IMG/VR virus record: IMGVR_UViG_3300043466_000797
Coordinates: 1 to 58,213 of that record
Strand: one strand, 5' to 3'
Origin: a virus
Length of the DNA: 58,213 bases
Shown: positions 49,361 through 56,127 of the stretch, one piece after another
How the letters are laid out: the number at the start of each line of letters is the position of its first letter
Position numbering within the stretch: the stretch's first letter is position 1
Translations under genes and position numbers: made by a program
Notes under the pieces: generated by a model
What the model saw: the letters and a program-made list of their open reading frames with translations, nothing else
Told to the model about the DNA's origin: nothing
Databases searched by the model: none

Positions 49361-49697
49361 TGATCTTGGCTTAGATGCCGATAATCTAAAATGGTATCAG
49401 TTGGCTGCATGTATAAATGCTGATATTAATATGTTTTATGATGATTATGAAACAGATAAATTTGTATCTGCACAGGTAGATGAGATGTGTCTTCATTGTC
49501 CAGTTATCAAACAATGCTATAATGAAGGTGTAAGAAATAAAGAACGTGGTGTCTGGGGCGGTGTGTATATGGACCTTGGACGAATAGACAAAGAATATAA
49601 TGCACATAAGACACAAGAAACATGGAAAAGACTGAAGGCTATACATGGATCAAGTATTCTACACAAAAGAAATGGCGAAAGCGATAAGGCAAGTTAA
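49344..49697 (+). CDS. whiB: WhiB-like transcription factor
   Basis: 117 residues. The four conserved Cys are C23, C49, C52 and C58 (CxxC...C pattern MCLHCPVIKQC), holding an oxygen- or NO-sensitive 4Fe-4S cluster. GVWGG (69-73) is the family turn that contacts the host sigma factor. Phage WhiB proteins can repress or compete with host WhiB and can alter host gene expression. This family is found in actinobacteria and their phages, so it fixes the host phylum with fair confidence. Confidence 0.92.
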   Translation: MSNIIDDLGLDADNLKWYQLAACINADINMFYDDYETDKFVSAQVDEMCLHCPVIKQCYNEGVRNKERGVWGGVYMDLGRIDKEYNAHKTQETWKRLKAIHGSSILHKRNGESDKAS

Positions 49698-49890
49698 GCC
49701 GCCGTTCTCTGGGATTAAACTAGATATAAGAAAGCGTCCAAATTATATAGCACTAACAATTCATGAAGATAATATCATGGAAATGTCTGAATCTAAGCGT
49801 ATGCAAGTAATGGAATACCTCCTTCAGATCCGCGCTATGGTAGAGAACTTTGGCGTCAGATGTGAAATAGAGGGCATAAAATATGTCTAG
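49645..49890 (+). CDS. Small hypothetical protein
   Basis: 81 residues, overlapping WhiB by 53 bases and the next gene by 8. It has a basic N-terminus and a strand-helix arrangement (YIALTIHEDNIMEMSESKRM, then MEYLLQIRAMVENFGVRCEI). No family recognised; the overlaps suggest coordinated translation. Confidence 0.55.
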   Translation: MDQVFYTKEMAKAIRQVKPPFSGIKLDIRKRPNYIALTIHEDNIMEMSESKRMQVMEYLLQIRAMVENFGVRCEIEGIKYV

Positions 49891-50080
49891 TCGTTCTATA
49901 CATCACTACCTTGTTTATATAGAGGAAGATGATTGCTATGGAGTTACTGAAAATATGGGAGCATACGCTAGTTTAGTAAAATACCATAAAGATGGAATTG
50001 AATATAAAGTCATGATATTAAATGAAGATTTAATATTTTTAGAAGATATAAGTATCGGCATAGAGGAAGAAGAAATTTAA
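49883..50080 (+). CDS. Small acidic hypothetical protein
   Basis: 65 residues with a beta-rich pattern (HHYLVYIEEDDCYGVTENMG, then YKVMILNEDLIFLEDI) and an acidic end. It shares one base with the next ATG. It may be a DNA-mimic-like inhibitor, but nothing beyond acidity supports this. Confidence 0.5.
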   Translation: MSSRSIHHYLVYIEEDDCYGVTENMGAYASLVKYHKDGIEYKVMILNEDLIFLEDISIGIEEEEI

Positions 50081-50310
50081 TGGTTTGCTATTCATGTGGT
50101 CAGCCTAAGAACGATCTAACGGCTAAGAAATCCTCCCTTCTGGGTGGCATGAATTTGCTTCTTTGCAAAAAGTGTATAGAATCTAAGTATGAGCCACGAT
50201 GGATTATTATCCTGGCAGGAAGAAAGTTTGGTCCAGATTCAGTAAGGGAGTATGTGGTTCGTCACAGATATGTCGGCAAAGAAATCTCAGCGAGTGAACT
50301 CATCTCCTAG
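50080..50310 (+). CDS. Zinc-binding actinophage-type small protein
   Basis: 76 residues. CYSC (3-6) and CKKC (29-32) pairs form a zinc site. The following EPRWIIILAGRKFGPDSVRE and HRYVGKEISASELI match a pattern common in small actinophage proteins of unknown role. It overlaps the next gene by 41 bases. Confidence 0.6.
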   Translation: MVCYSCGQPKNDLTAKKSSLLGGMNLLLCKKCIESKYEPRWIIILAGRKFGPDSVREYVVRHRYVGKEISASELIS

Positions 50311-50551
50311 CACAAAGCGTTGCAGGGATATAATAAATCAAATTAATCAATTAGCATCACTAATTAGATCTGGAGATGCTACTCAGACAGATGTTAGCGT
50401 ATGCATGTCACTTACCAATAAATTAATTAAATTTATGAATAAGTCAAAGGACATAGACGATTTTTATAAATGGGTCGCAAACGAGACTATAGAAATGTCT
50501 ACAAACATATGCAAAATATATGATAGAACTAGGATAGATGATAAAATATAA
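50270..50551 (+). CDS. Small helical hypothetical protein
   Basis: 93 residues from ATG 50270; an upstream in-frame ATG at 50252 adds six residues and more overlap. The sequence is helical (CRDIINQINQLASLIRSGDA) with polar spacing. No family recognised. Confidence 0.5.
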   Translation: MSAKKSQRVNSSPSTKRCRDIINQINQLASLIRSGDATQTDVSVCMSLTNKLIKFMNKSKDIDDFYKWVANETIEMSTNICKIYDRTRIDDKI

Positions 50552-50582
50552 GTAGCAATCTTTATCTAGGGGAGACAGGCTA

Positions 50583-50876
50583 CTGAATATTCCAGACGCA
50601 ATTCTAATAGCACTAATCGGTTTGATTGGTGCTTTATCTACTGGCGCGGTCGCTAAGTTATTTGATTATAGGCTAGGTAGACTCAAGCACGAATTTGAAA
50701 AGGGCGTGCAGGATAAAGCCGTAGAGGTTGAAGAATTAAAAACTCTGAAGCAGGAATTAGAAAATAGAAAAGAAGAAATACGAAGTCTTGAAGAAGAGTT
50801 AGATAGATGGAAGGGCAAATATTACGAGATGCTTGAACATTTAATTAATCTTAAAGGGCAAATAGAAAAAAAATAA
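50583..50876 (+). CDS. Membrane-anchored coiled-coil protein, CTG start likely
   Basis: 97 residues if translation begins at CTG 50583, seven bases after a strong GGGGAGA site (50569-50575). The N-terminus then forms a full membrane helix (IPDAILIALIGLIGALSTGA). The next start, TTG 50622, would cut this helix in half and has no ribosome site. The rest is a long coiled coil (KTLKQELENRKEEIRSLEEE). It may be a holin partner or spanin-like envelope protein. Confidence 0.55.
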   Translation: MNIPDAILIALIGLIGALSTGAVAKLFDYRLGRLKHEFEKGVQDKAVEVEELKTLKQELENRKEEIRSLEEELDRWKGKYYEMLEHLINLKGQIEKK

Positions 50877-50942
50877 TATCCTAGAAATTGATTACAATTT
50901 AAGATATAATATAAATAGACAAATGCTAGATATTGGAATGTT

Positions 50943-51476
50943 ATGACTTGTATAGTAGGAATAGCCGATGGTAAAAAAGTCTATATGGGTGGAGATTCTG
51001 CTTCTGTAGATGAAGACAATTCTCTAGTATCTTCTAGGAAAGAACCTAAAATTTTTATAAATGGTGGATATTTAATAGGATACGCTGGAAGTTTTAGATT
51101 TGGTAAAATTCTTCAGCACTCCTTTATTCCTCCAAAAATATCTAGCGACAACATAGATAAATTTTTAAATACTACATTTGTGAATGCTCTTAGAGAATGT
51201 TGTGAATTAAATAAGGTAGATCCTGGGTCGGAAGAAGATTCTTCAGAAATGCTTATAGGAGTTTCGGGCAGAGTATTTGAATTCTGTAACGATTGGCACT
51301 TTGGCGAAGATATTAATAATTTTAATTCCATAGGATCGGGAACAAAGTTCGCTCTAGGATCTTTGTATTCTACTAGACGATTAAAGTCTCCAAATGCTAG
51401 AATACAACTAGCACTTGAATCAGCGGAGAAATTCTCTACATCTGTAAGAGGACCATTTACTATATTGGAGTTGTAA
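50943..51476 (+). CDS. HslV/proteasome-like Ntn hydrolase
   Basis: 177 residues. After removal of Met the chain begins with Thr (TCIVGIADGKKVYMGGDSAS), aligning with the catalytic Thr1 and Asp17 of HslV and proteasome beta subunits. A Lys near position 33 (SRKEPKI), the GSGTKFALGSLYSTR segment and the ending FTILEL also match HslV. No HslU-type ATPase is seen in the window. It may digest host or phage proteins, form an inactive decoy, or process itself. The upstream TATAAT (50903-50908) offers a promoter. Confidence 0.7.
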   Translation: MTCIVGIADGKKVYMGGDSASVDEDNSLVSSRKEPKIFINGGYLIGYAGSFRFGKILQHSFIPPKISSDNIDKFLNTTFVNALRECCELNKVDPGSEEDSSEMLIGVSGRVFEFCNDWHFGEDINNFNSIGSGTKFALGSLYSTRRLKSPNARIQLALESAEKFSTSVRGPFTILEL

Positions 51477-51667
51477 TGCTAGATGCTAGAGGTCTTCCGA
51501 CCCCAGAGTGTCCTAGTTGTGGAAGTTGGTTGCTTAAAGTAACCCTTAATTTTGATGAAGAATATAATATATGCTCGTATTTACTTGAAGGAGAGTGTGC
51601 CATGTGTGGTACACTTCTTACTGTACCCACCCCACTAGATCATCCAGACTATGAGGAGATGTTGTGA
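51476..51667 (+). CDS. Small zinc-ribbon protein
   Basis: 63 residues sharing one base with the previous stop and four with the next gene. CPSC (12-15) and CAMC (41-44) pairs form a single zinc ribbon around a beta sheet (LLKVTLNFDEEYNICSYLLE). Small ribbons of this kind are frequent in actinophages. Role unknown. Confidence 0.65.
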   Translation: MLDARGLPTPECPSCGSWLLKVTLNFDEEYNICSYLLEGECAMCGTLLTVPTPLDHPDYEEML

Positions 51668-52119
51668 AAACAGCAGTCATATTCGATATGGACGGAACGC
51701 TTGCAGATGTGTCATCTATTCGTCATCATCTGACTAAATATGATGAGGGTAAGCGCCGCGTTATTAAGCATTTCGATAACTTTCATGCTGAATCTGTTAA
51801 TGTTCCTTCTCATAGTCATGTAGTTAATGCTGCTCAGATTGCCCACATACTAGGACATGCGGTACTAGTTGTTACTGCCCGTAAGCATATGTGGAGAAAT
51901 CACACAGCCTGGTGGCTGGCAATGCATGAGGTTCCTAGCGATATGCTAATGATGCGCGGGGATGAAGACAATCGCAAAGACTATGAAGTCAAGAAAGATA
52001 TGCTTGACACACTCCGTAAGGCATACGATATAATTCATGCATGGGATGATAATCCAAGTATTATCAAACTATGGGAAGAAAGTAATATACCAACTACAGT
52101 AGTTCCAGGATGGGATTAA
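51664..52119 (+). CDS. HAD-family phosphatase, polynucleotide 3'-phosphatase-like
   Basis: 151 residues from GTG 51664. Motif I is FDMDGTLADV (7-16), motif II is VLVVTARK (near 67-74) and the conserved Lys plus HAWDDNPS motif (near 123-131) complete the HAD site. It resembles the phosphatase half of phage polynucleotide kinases. It is the second HAD protein in the window (other at 44082), with little similarity beyond motifs. Confidence 0.82.
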   Translation: MKTAVIFDMDGTLADVSSIRHHLTKYDEGKRRVIKHFDNFHAESVNVPSHSHVVNAAQIAHILGHAVLVVTARKHMWRNHTAWWLAMHEVPSDMLMMRGDEDNRKDYEVKKDMLDTLRKAYDIIHAWDDNPSIIKLWEESNIPTTVVPGWD

Positions 52120-52121
52120 TC

Positions 52122-52169
52122 ATGGACGGAATAGATGACTACTTTGAAATGAAATGGACCAAGCAATAG
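52122..52169 (+). CDS. Possible 15-residue microprotein
   Basis: ATG 52122 starts two bases after the HAD stop and reads MDGIDDYFEMKWTKQ before TAG. The sequence looks protein-like (acidic, aromatic), but the length is too small to judge. No ribosome site of its own; coupling to the upstream gene is possible. Confidence 0.25.
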   Translation: MDGIDDYFEMKWTKQ

Positions 52170-52184
52170 CCCATTTCTAATTAG

Positions 52185-52213
52185 CCCCTATGCTACAATG
52201 AGCATAGGGGTTT
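52185..52213 (+). terminator. 10-bp stem-loop terminator
   Basis: CCCCTATGCT (52185-52194) pairs perfectly with AGCATAGGGG (52201-52210) around a 6-base loop and is followed by TTTAATT. It lies between the HAD gene and the membrane-protein gene, whose start is only 5 bases after the T run. It may be a terminator or a control hairpin for that gene. Confidence 0.65.
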
Positions 52214-52217
52214 AATT

Positions 52218-52577
52218 ATGACTAAAAATAATAGAGCAATGATGTTTGATTATATAAACATTAGATTATCAGATATGATATTGGCAATAAATAACAGATT
52301 TGAGCAAAATGAAAAACAGGTAGAAAGAGCAGAAAGAACACTAAATGAAAGATTGGCTTCTGTTAATGAATTTAGATTAGTTCTTACTGATCAGCAAAAA
52401 CTATTAGTAAATAGAACTGAATACCAGAATCTATCTGATCGTGTGGATAGAATAGAATCTAGGCTAAGTCTACTAGAAGGTAGAGGAAAAGGTCTTAGTG
52501 CTGGCTGGGGGTATCTAGTCGGGGCAATTGGTCTGATTGTAGGATTTATAACAATATTAAGTATAGATTTAATATGA
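52218..52577 (+). CDS. Coiled-coil membrane protein, holin-like (DUF7201 type)
   Basis: 119 residues. Residues 1-85 are helical coiled coil with LNERLASVNEFRLVLTDQQK and RTEYQNLSDRVDRIESRLS, a pattern widespread in phages (DUF7201-like). Residues 93-116 form one membrane helix (GWGYLVGAIGLIVGFITILS). C-terminal anchoring with an N-terminal cytoplasmic coil fits a holin or lysis-control protein. It is separated from the endolysin by about 6 kb. Confidence 0.65.
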   Translation: MTKNNRAMMFDYINIRLSDMILAINNRFEQNEKQVERAERTLNERLASVNEFRLVLTDQQKLLVNRTEYQNLSDRVDRIESRLSLLEGRGKGLSAGWGYLVGAIGLIVGFITILSIDLI

Positions 52578-52630
52578 CTGGTCAATGACTGGTTATTTTT
52601 TCCGATTTACGAAGATTGTGTGGATTTCTA

Positions 52631-52639
52631 TGATATAAT
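52631..52639 (+). promoter_or_regulatory. Extended -10 promoter for the surface-protein/sortase gene
   Basis: TGATATAAT stands 53 bases before the GTG 52692 start, with an AAAGGAG ribosome site at 52677-52684. The gap 52578-52630 also holds a direct TGACTGGT repeat and a T6 run. Confidence 0.6.
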
Positions 52640-52691
52640 AGATATATAGAGGCACCCCATTCCTTTAAAATAAAACTAAAGGAGTTTTCTG

Positions 52692-53252
52692 GTGCAAGAT
52701 AAGACAAGTAATTTAATTATATGGCTAGTAATTGGAGCGATATTCATCGTTACAGTTGGCGCTCTAATTTTTATGTTTAGTTCTTCCGCAAATGCTGGTG
52801 GAGATAAAGTAAGAATATGTCACGCCACCGCATCACAATCTAACCCATATGTAAACATAGAAATTGATTCTTCAAGTATTGAGAATCCTAATGATAAGAA
52901 GTATTTAAACGGACATGGAGATCATGAAAAGGATATCATTCCTCCATTTTCGTTTAATGAATCATCTTTCCCTGGCATGAATTGGGACGATACTGGTCAA
53001 GTGATCTGGAATAATGACTGTAAAGTAGTCACTCCAACACCTACACCAACGCCCACTCCAACGGAGCCAACTCCAACCCCAACACCAACGGAGCCAACTC
53101 CAACACCAACGCCGACAGAGCCAACTCCAGAACCAACGGAGCCAACTCCTACGCCAGAACCAACGGAGACAAATCCAACACCAATCCCAATCCCAACAGA
53201 CATACCCGCTGGTGGGGGAGGCATGGCTGTGGAAGTCCCCGTTTTAAAATAA
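52692..53252 (+). CDS. Membrane-anchored or secreted PT-rich surface protein (short form)
   Basis: 186 residues from GTG 52692. Residues 8-36 are a signal peptide or membrane anchor (IIWLVIGAIFIVTVGALIFM, ending SSANA). Residues 38-115 contain KVRICHATASQSNPYVNIEI and NGHGDHEKDIIPPFSF, a domain known from actinobacterial surface proteins. Residues 117-170 are Pro/Thr/Glu repeats spanning the wall. The zero-frame ends at TAA 53250, directly after an in-phase slippery heptamer that would extend it into a sortase domain. Confidence 0.75.
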   Translation: MQDKTSNLIIWLVIGAIFIVTVGALIFMFSSSANAGGDKVRICHATASQSNPYVNIEIDSSSIENPNDKKYLNGHGDHEKDIIPPFSFNESSFPGMNWDDTGQVIWNNDCKVVTPTPTPTPTPTEPTPTPTPTEPTPTPTPTEPTPEPTEPTPTPEPTETNPTPIPIPTDIPAGGGGMAVEVPVLK

Positions 53253-53713
53253 ATGCTGAAATAGTTCCTGTTGGAATAACTTCTAATAACTCAATAGAAA
53301 TACCTGATGATATCTCAAAGGTAGGCATTTATAAATATGGAGCCGCCCCTGGGTCTAATGGGGGATCTACAATTCTCGTGAGTCACCGCGATGGAGTAGG
53401 TTCAGACCCAGGGGCTTTCTATAATCTGGAAACACTCGCTATGGGGGATAAGGTCGATATTTCCTATATCAATTATACCTCACATTATATAATTATTGAC
53501 CGATTTATGACCAAAAAAGATTCTTTTTATAAGAAAGCACCGAAACTTTTCAGGTATAAGGGTCCTCCACAATTAGTTATGATTACCTGTGGCGGCGGGT
53601 TCGATTTTGAAGCGGGATCATACAAGAAAAATGTAATAGTCATAGCAATCCCATTGACTTATTCACATACAAATATATATAATGGTAAACATACAACATT
53701 AATATTTAACTGA
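52692..53713 (+). CDS. Predicted frameshift fusion: surface anchor + PT linker + class F-like sortase
   Basis: Reading 52692-53249 then 53249-53713 gives 340 residues. The -1 frame has no start codon before GTG 53378, which would delete the first third of the sortase. Across the junction the sequence reads VEVPVLK then INAEIVPVG, a smooth match to the first strands of class F sortases. The domain then has KVGIYKYGAAPGSNGG, catalytic His in ILVSHRDG, LAMGDKV and catalytic Cys in VMITCGGGFD. No Arg follows the Cys; Lys (SYKKN) takes its usual place, so activity is uncertain. It would be a wall-spanning transpeptidase. A simple indel is the main alternative. Confidence 0.65.
53034..53200 (+). 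repeat. Proline/threonine/glutamate repeat region
   Basis: CCAACTCCAACACCAACG-type units repeat through this stretch, encoding PTPTPTE and related units. They form an extended stalk between the anchor and the sortase domain. Such repeats can change length by recombination or polymerase slippage. Confidence 0.8.
53243..53249 (+). promoter_or_regulatory. Candidate -1 frameshift heptamer TTTAAAA
   Basis: The zero frame reads GTT TTA AAA TAA, so T TTA AAA is in the exact X XXY YYZ phase and a stop follows at once. A weak bulged hairpin (AGTTCC 53263-53268 with GGAATAACT 53273-53281) lies 13 bases downstream, further than usual. A GGGGGAGG tract (53214-53221 region) lies about 21 bases upstream, also further than the best-known stimulators. 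Confidence 0.55.
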
Positions 53714-53722
53714 AAGGTTAAA

Positions 53723-54172
53723 ATGATTATTCGTAATGCTGTGAGATGTAATAAGTGTCAGGAAGTTCTTCAGTCCACCCATGTTCATGACTATGTTCAA
53801 TGTATGTGTCAGGAGACTATGGTCGATGGCGGGAATGAATACTTTAGGTACGGTGGAAATGACGTAGAGACTCTATTCGTAGAAACACATAGTCCATATG
53901 TACCACATTCTGTACAACTTGAGAATAGTGATGTTATTTTAGCCGCCCACCATCCAGATACATGTGTTGGATCTATCTGTGCATTGCATAAGCGAACAGA
54001 CCATGTAATGCGTGATTGGGAGCAGAGCCTTGAAATGATCGGTAAAGTATTCATCATGACAAGAATTTGTCCACATGGCATTGCACATACAGATCCAGAT
54101 GACTTCTTTGTTTATGACATTGGATACTGTAAGGACTGTGAACCCCCTCGTAAAGAGGTTATTTATGTATGA
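53723..54172 (+). CDS. DUF7695-like N-terminus, hypothetical protein
   Basis: 149 residues. IIRNAVRCNKCQEVLQSTHV then CMCQETMVDGGNEYFRYGG (residues 2-45) matches a small zinc-containing phage family (Cys pair plus VDGG). The remaining 100 residues are rich in His and Cys (HHPDTCVGSICALH, late CKDC) and may bind further metal. Function unknown. A TGAAAGG site precedes the ATG. Confidence 0.6.
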   Translation: MIIRNAVRCNKCQEVLQSTHVHDYVQCMCQETMVDGGNEYFRYGGNDVETLFVETHSPYVPHSVQLENSDVILAAHHPDTCVGSICALHKRTDHVMRDWEQSLEMIGKVFIMTRICPHGIAHTDPDDFFVYDIGYCKDCEPPRKEVIYV

Positions 54173-54371
54173 ACGCGCTAAAGTTACTCTAAAAAAACGA
54201 CCTGGAAGCACAGAAACGTTTGATATCCTCTGGGAAGAGGGCGGGGTAGAAAAGAATGTCGGTACAGGACAATATATTGAATCAGCCATCTGGTTTTATA
54301 TGCGGGAAAAAGATCTTGACATTTGGATTGACGATGGAGATAATATAACTCAAATAAGAGGAGATTGGTGA
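54165..54371 (+). CDS. Small beta-rich hypothetical protein
   Basis: 68 residues from ATG 54165, overlapping the previous stop by 8 bases. It has a strand-rich pattern (RAKVTLKKRPGSTETFDILW, then KDLDIWIDDGDNITQIR). An open frame extends back to 54075 but its codons there only mirror the preceding gene. No family recognised. Confidence 0.55.
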   Translation: MYERAKVTLKKRPGSTETFDILWEEGGVEKNVGTGQYIESAIWFYMREKDLDIWIDDGDNITQIRGDW

Positions 54372-54847
54372 TGCAAGTTTTTCTACCAGAGAGCGATTTT
54401 GACATAGCCGCCCAACAACTAGACACAAAGCGTCTAGTTAAGCAGTTGTTGGAGGGTCGCCAGATTATGACAATTCTAGTCGGTGAGTCTAAGTCTAACG
54501 CTTGGCGCAATCACCCTGCCGTTAGAATGTTTGACGGTCACCCAATTACCCTATATAATTATCTAGCGGCTATCCGCAAGGAGATGGAGCGTCGTGAGTA
54601 TAAGTGGGAGAAGAATTGGCATGAGATTGAGCGCATGGCAGAAGGTATCACAGACACGGGTCTACCGAACTGGATGGTTGACGAGGATACGTTTTATCAT
54701 GTCCTTACTACCCATCGTGGTAGACTATATGAAAAAGCCCCAGAACTTTACCCACAATACAGGGCGGAATATGAAATCTACCAGAACTATGTATGCTGCC
54801 CAGGAAAATGCACATACTACTGGCCCACACACTTAGGAGAAAAATGA
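54371..54847 (+). CDS. Pyrimidine-dimer glycosylase / MSMEG_6728-like protein
   Basis: 158 residues from ATG 54371; two in-frame alternative starts (54365, 54368) lie just upstream. MQVFLPESDFDIAAQQLDTK, then RLVKQLLEGRQIM and NAWRNHPAVRMFDGH follow the pattern of the MSMEG_6728-like family, related to pyrimidine-dimer DNA glycosylases. It could repair UV-damaged phage DNA. A single-base overlap links it to the gene before. Confidence 0.7.
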   Translation: MQVFLPESDFDIAAQQLDTKRLVKQLLEGRQIMTILVGESKSNAWRNHPAVRMFDGHPITLYNYLAAIRKEMERREYKWEKNWHEIERMAEGITDTGLPNWMVDEDTFYHVLTTHRGRLYEKAPELYPQYRAEYEIYQNYVCCPGKCTYYWPTHLGEK

Positions 54848-55167
54848 CATATCTATCAGGTAATATTAATATGGCAGACGTTACAAAGTCTGAGCCTGTT
54901 TATTCTAGTAACAATATCACTATCACCGCATCCGATCTAAAGTCTAATGACAGGCCATGGATGGCCTATTATGTAACTGCCGATGAATTCTTTGAGGTTC
55001 TGCGTATTGCATACGATGATACTTATGGCGGTGGATCAGATACCCCCTGGCACCCAGAGGATATGTACGTCAATGTCTCTTGTGTCCTAGAGGTCGTTAC
55101 CAATACTCTTTCAAATATGGCAAAACTAAGGTCTGGTCGGCAAGTAAAAGGAATTAAGGAATCATGA
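54844..55167 (+). CDS. Hypothetical protein downstream of glycosylase-like gene
   Basis: 107 residues from ATG 54844, a 4-base overlap with the previous stop and an AGGAG site; a longer frame back to 54793 only mirrors the previous gene. The middle has WMAYYVTADEFFEVLRIAYD and TPWHPEDMYVNVSCVLEVV. Mixed alpha-beta, no family recognised. Confidence 0.55.
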   Translation: MTYLSGNINMADVTKSEPVYSSNNITITASDLKSNDRPWMAYYVTADEFFEVLRIAYDDTYGGGSDTPWHPEDMYVNVSCVLEVVTNTLSNMAKLRSGRQVKGIKES

Positions 55168-55349
55168 CAGAGGTACAATATGTAGCGAATGCCTTGATGG
55201 AGTCATGGTTCCCTAAAAGAAATAAAGATCCTGAGTGGCTAAAAAGCGAGGATGGTCAGAACTGGCAGGAAATAGCCATTCTAGACGCTACAATAGCCAT
55301 AGATGCCCATTTAAAATGGCAGGAACTAAATGGGGACGACCTTAAATAA
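55164..55349 (+). CDS. Small helical hypothetical protein
   Basis: 61 residues with 4-base and 1-base overlaps at either end. It is helical and Trp-rich (MESWFPKRNKDPEWLKSEDG, then AILDATIAIDAHLKW). Part of the coupled small-gene chain 54.8-56.4 kb. Function unknown. Confidence 0.5.
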   Translation: MTEVQYVANALMESWFPKRNKDPEWLKSEDGQNWQEIAILDATIAIDAHLKWQELNGDDLK

Positions 55350-55546
55350 TGTACGTTAAATGCTGGCAATGCTCAGAAAGTATTGATACAATTTCAGTAG
55401 AGAAGCAAGTCTACAGTAATGTAATCAATGATCTGCGCGGGATGCTCTGTAAGAATTCAATGGGAGATTCCTGCGACCTTGATTGGCGGCATGAAGATTG
55501 TAGAGTTATTTCAGCATTAATAAAACACTATAAGGAAAAACTATGA
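55349..55546 (+). CDS. Small Cys-rich hypothetical protein
   Basis: 65 residues. CWQC (5-8) plus later Cys at about 34, 42 and 50 may bind a metal ion, with C..H-type spacing (CDLDWRHEDC). It is overlapped by its neighbours on both sides. No family recognised. Confidence 0.5.
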   Translation: MYVKCWQCSESIDTISVEKQVYSNVINDLRGMLCKNSMGDSCDLDWRHEDCRVISALIKHYKEKL

Positions 55547-55731
55547 AAGTTACAGATTTAGAAGATATTGTAAGTCGCGTGGCCCTTGAATACTTCCAAT
55601 ACAAGAATCCAGGATTTTCTGCTACAGAAAACCCAAATACTGTACATTCATGTATTGATGATACGGCTTTTATTATTAATAAATTTATCAAATATTTCAA
55701 TGATTTAGCAGAGGAGCAGTTGAATGACTGA
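55543..55731 (+). CDS. Small helical hypothetical protein
   Basis: 62 residues, two helices (TDLEDIVSRVALEYFQYKNP and DDTAFIINKFIKYFNDLAEE) joined by a polar loop. Overlaps the previous gene by 4 and the next by 8 bases. Function unknown. Confidence 0.5.
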   Translation: MKVTDLEDIVSRVALEYFQYKNPGFSATENPNTVHSCIDDTAFIINKFIKYFNDLAEEQLND

Positions 55732-55897
55732 CGATGAGAAGGATACCCTCCTAAGGGATCTAAATATTGCTAGCCAGGATGTTAAGAAGAATATCGCAGG
55801 CAAGTCTGGTGAGGGTGCTGAAAAGAAGTACGGTCAGGCTTACGCAGCATGTGTTAAGGCAGGACTCAAGCCAGCACTTAAGCGCAAGTACCGCTAA
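55724..55897 (+). CDS. Small basic hypothetical protein
   Basis: 57 residues. The C-terminal half is strongly basic (EKKYGQAYAACVKAGLKPAL then KRKYR), suggesting nucleic-acid binding; the sequence also has GC-richer codons than neighbours. Its stop shares a base with the next ATG. Confidence 0.55.
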   Translation: MTDDEKDTLLRDLNIASQDVKKNIAGKSGEGAEKKYGQAYAACVKAGLKPALKRKYR

Positions 55898-56127
55898 TGA
55901 AAAGCCCATGCACTAGTAATAAGCACTCTGAATATACATGCCTCATAAAATGGGGAGTGAGCAGTAAGAAGTTCGCAGTAAATAAATGGTGTAAGGAATG
56001 CATTCAGCACCATTCCCACACTCATCTCGTACAGGAATATCTAGCCACGAATGAGCGCGAAAGTAAGAAAGAAATATCAGATATTGAGTCTAAGCCGCGA
56101 CGCGGCAGGAAGAAGAAGGTGGCATGA
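55897..56127 (+). CDS. Zinc-finger-like basic protein
   Basis: 76 residues. Cys5, Cys15, Cys32 and Cys35 with HHSHTH (39-44) could form a zinc site, and the end is very basic (KPRRGRKKKVA). This layout suggests DNA binding. It lies near the origin region and could take part in replication control, which is inference. Confidence 0.55.
   Translation: MKSPCTSNKHSEYTCLIKWGVSSKKFAVNKWCKECIQHHSHTHLVQEYLATNERESKKEISDIESKPRRGRKKKVA

Noticed and set aside
53034-53200. CRISPR-like or minisatellite array
   Set aside because: The repeats are in frame and encode PTPTPTE stalk units with no spacers; no CRISPR array is present anywhere in the window despite the Cas4-like gene.
53378-53713. Stand-alone sortase gene starting at GTG 53378
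   Set aside because: This start would remove the first strands of the domain and has no ribosome site; the frame is open and homologous further upstream, so a fusion is more likely.
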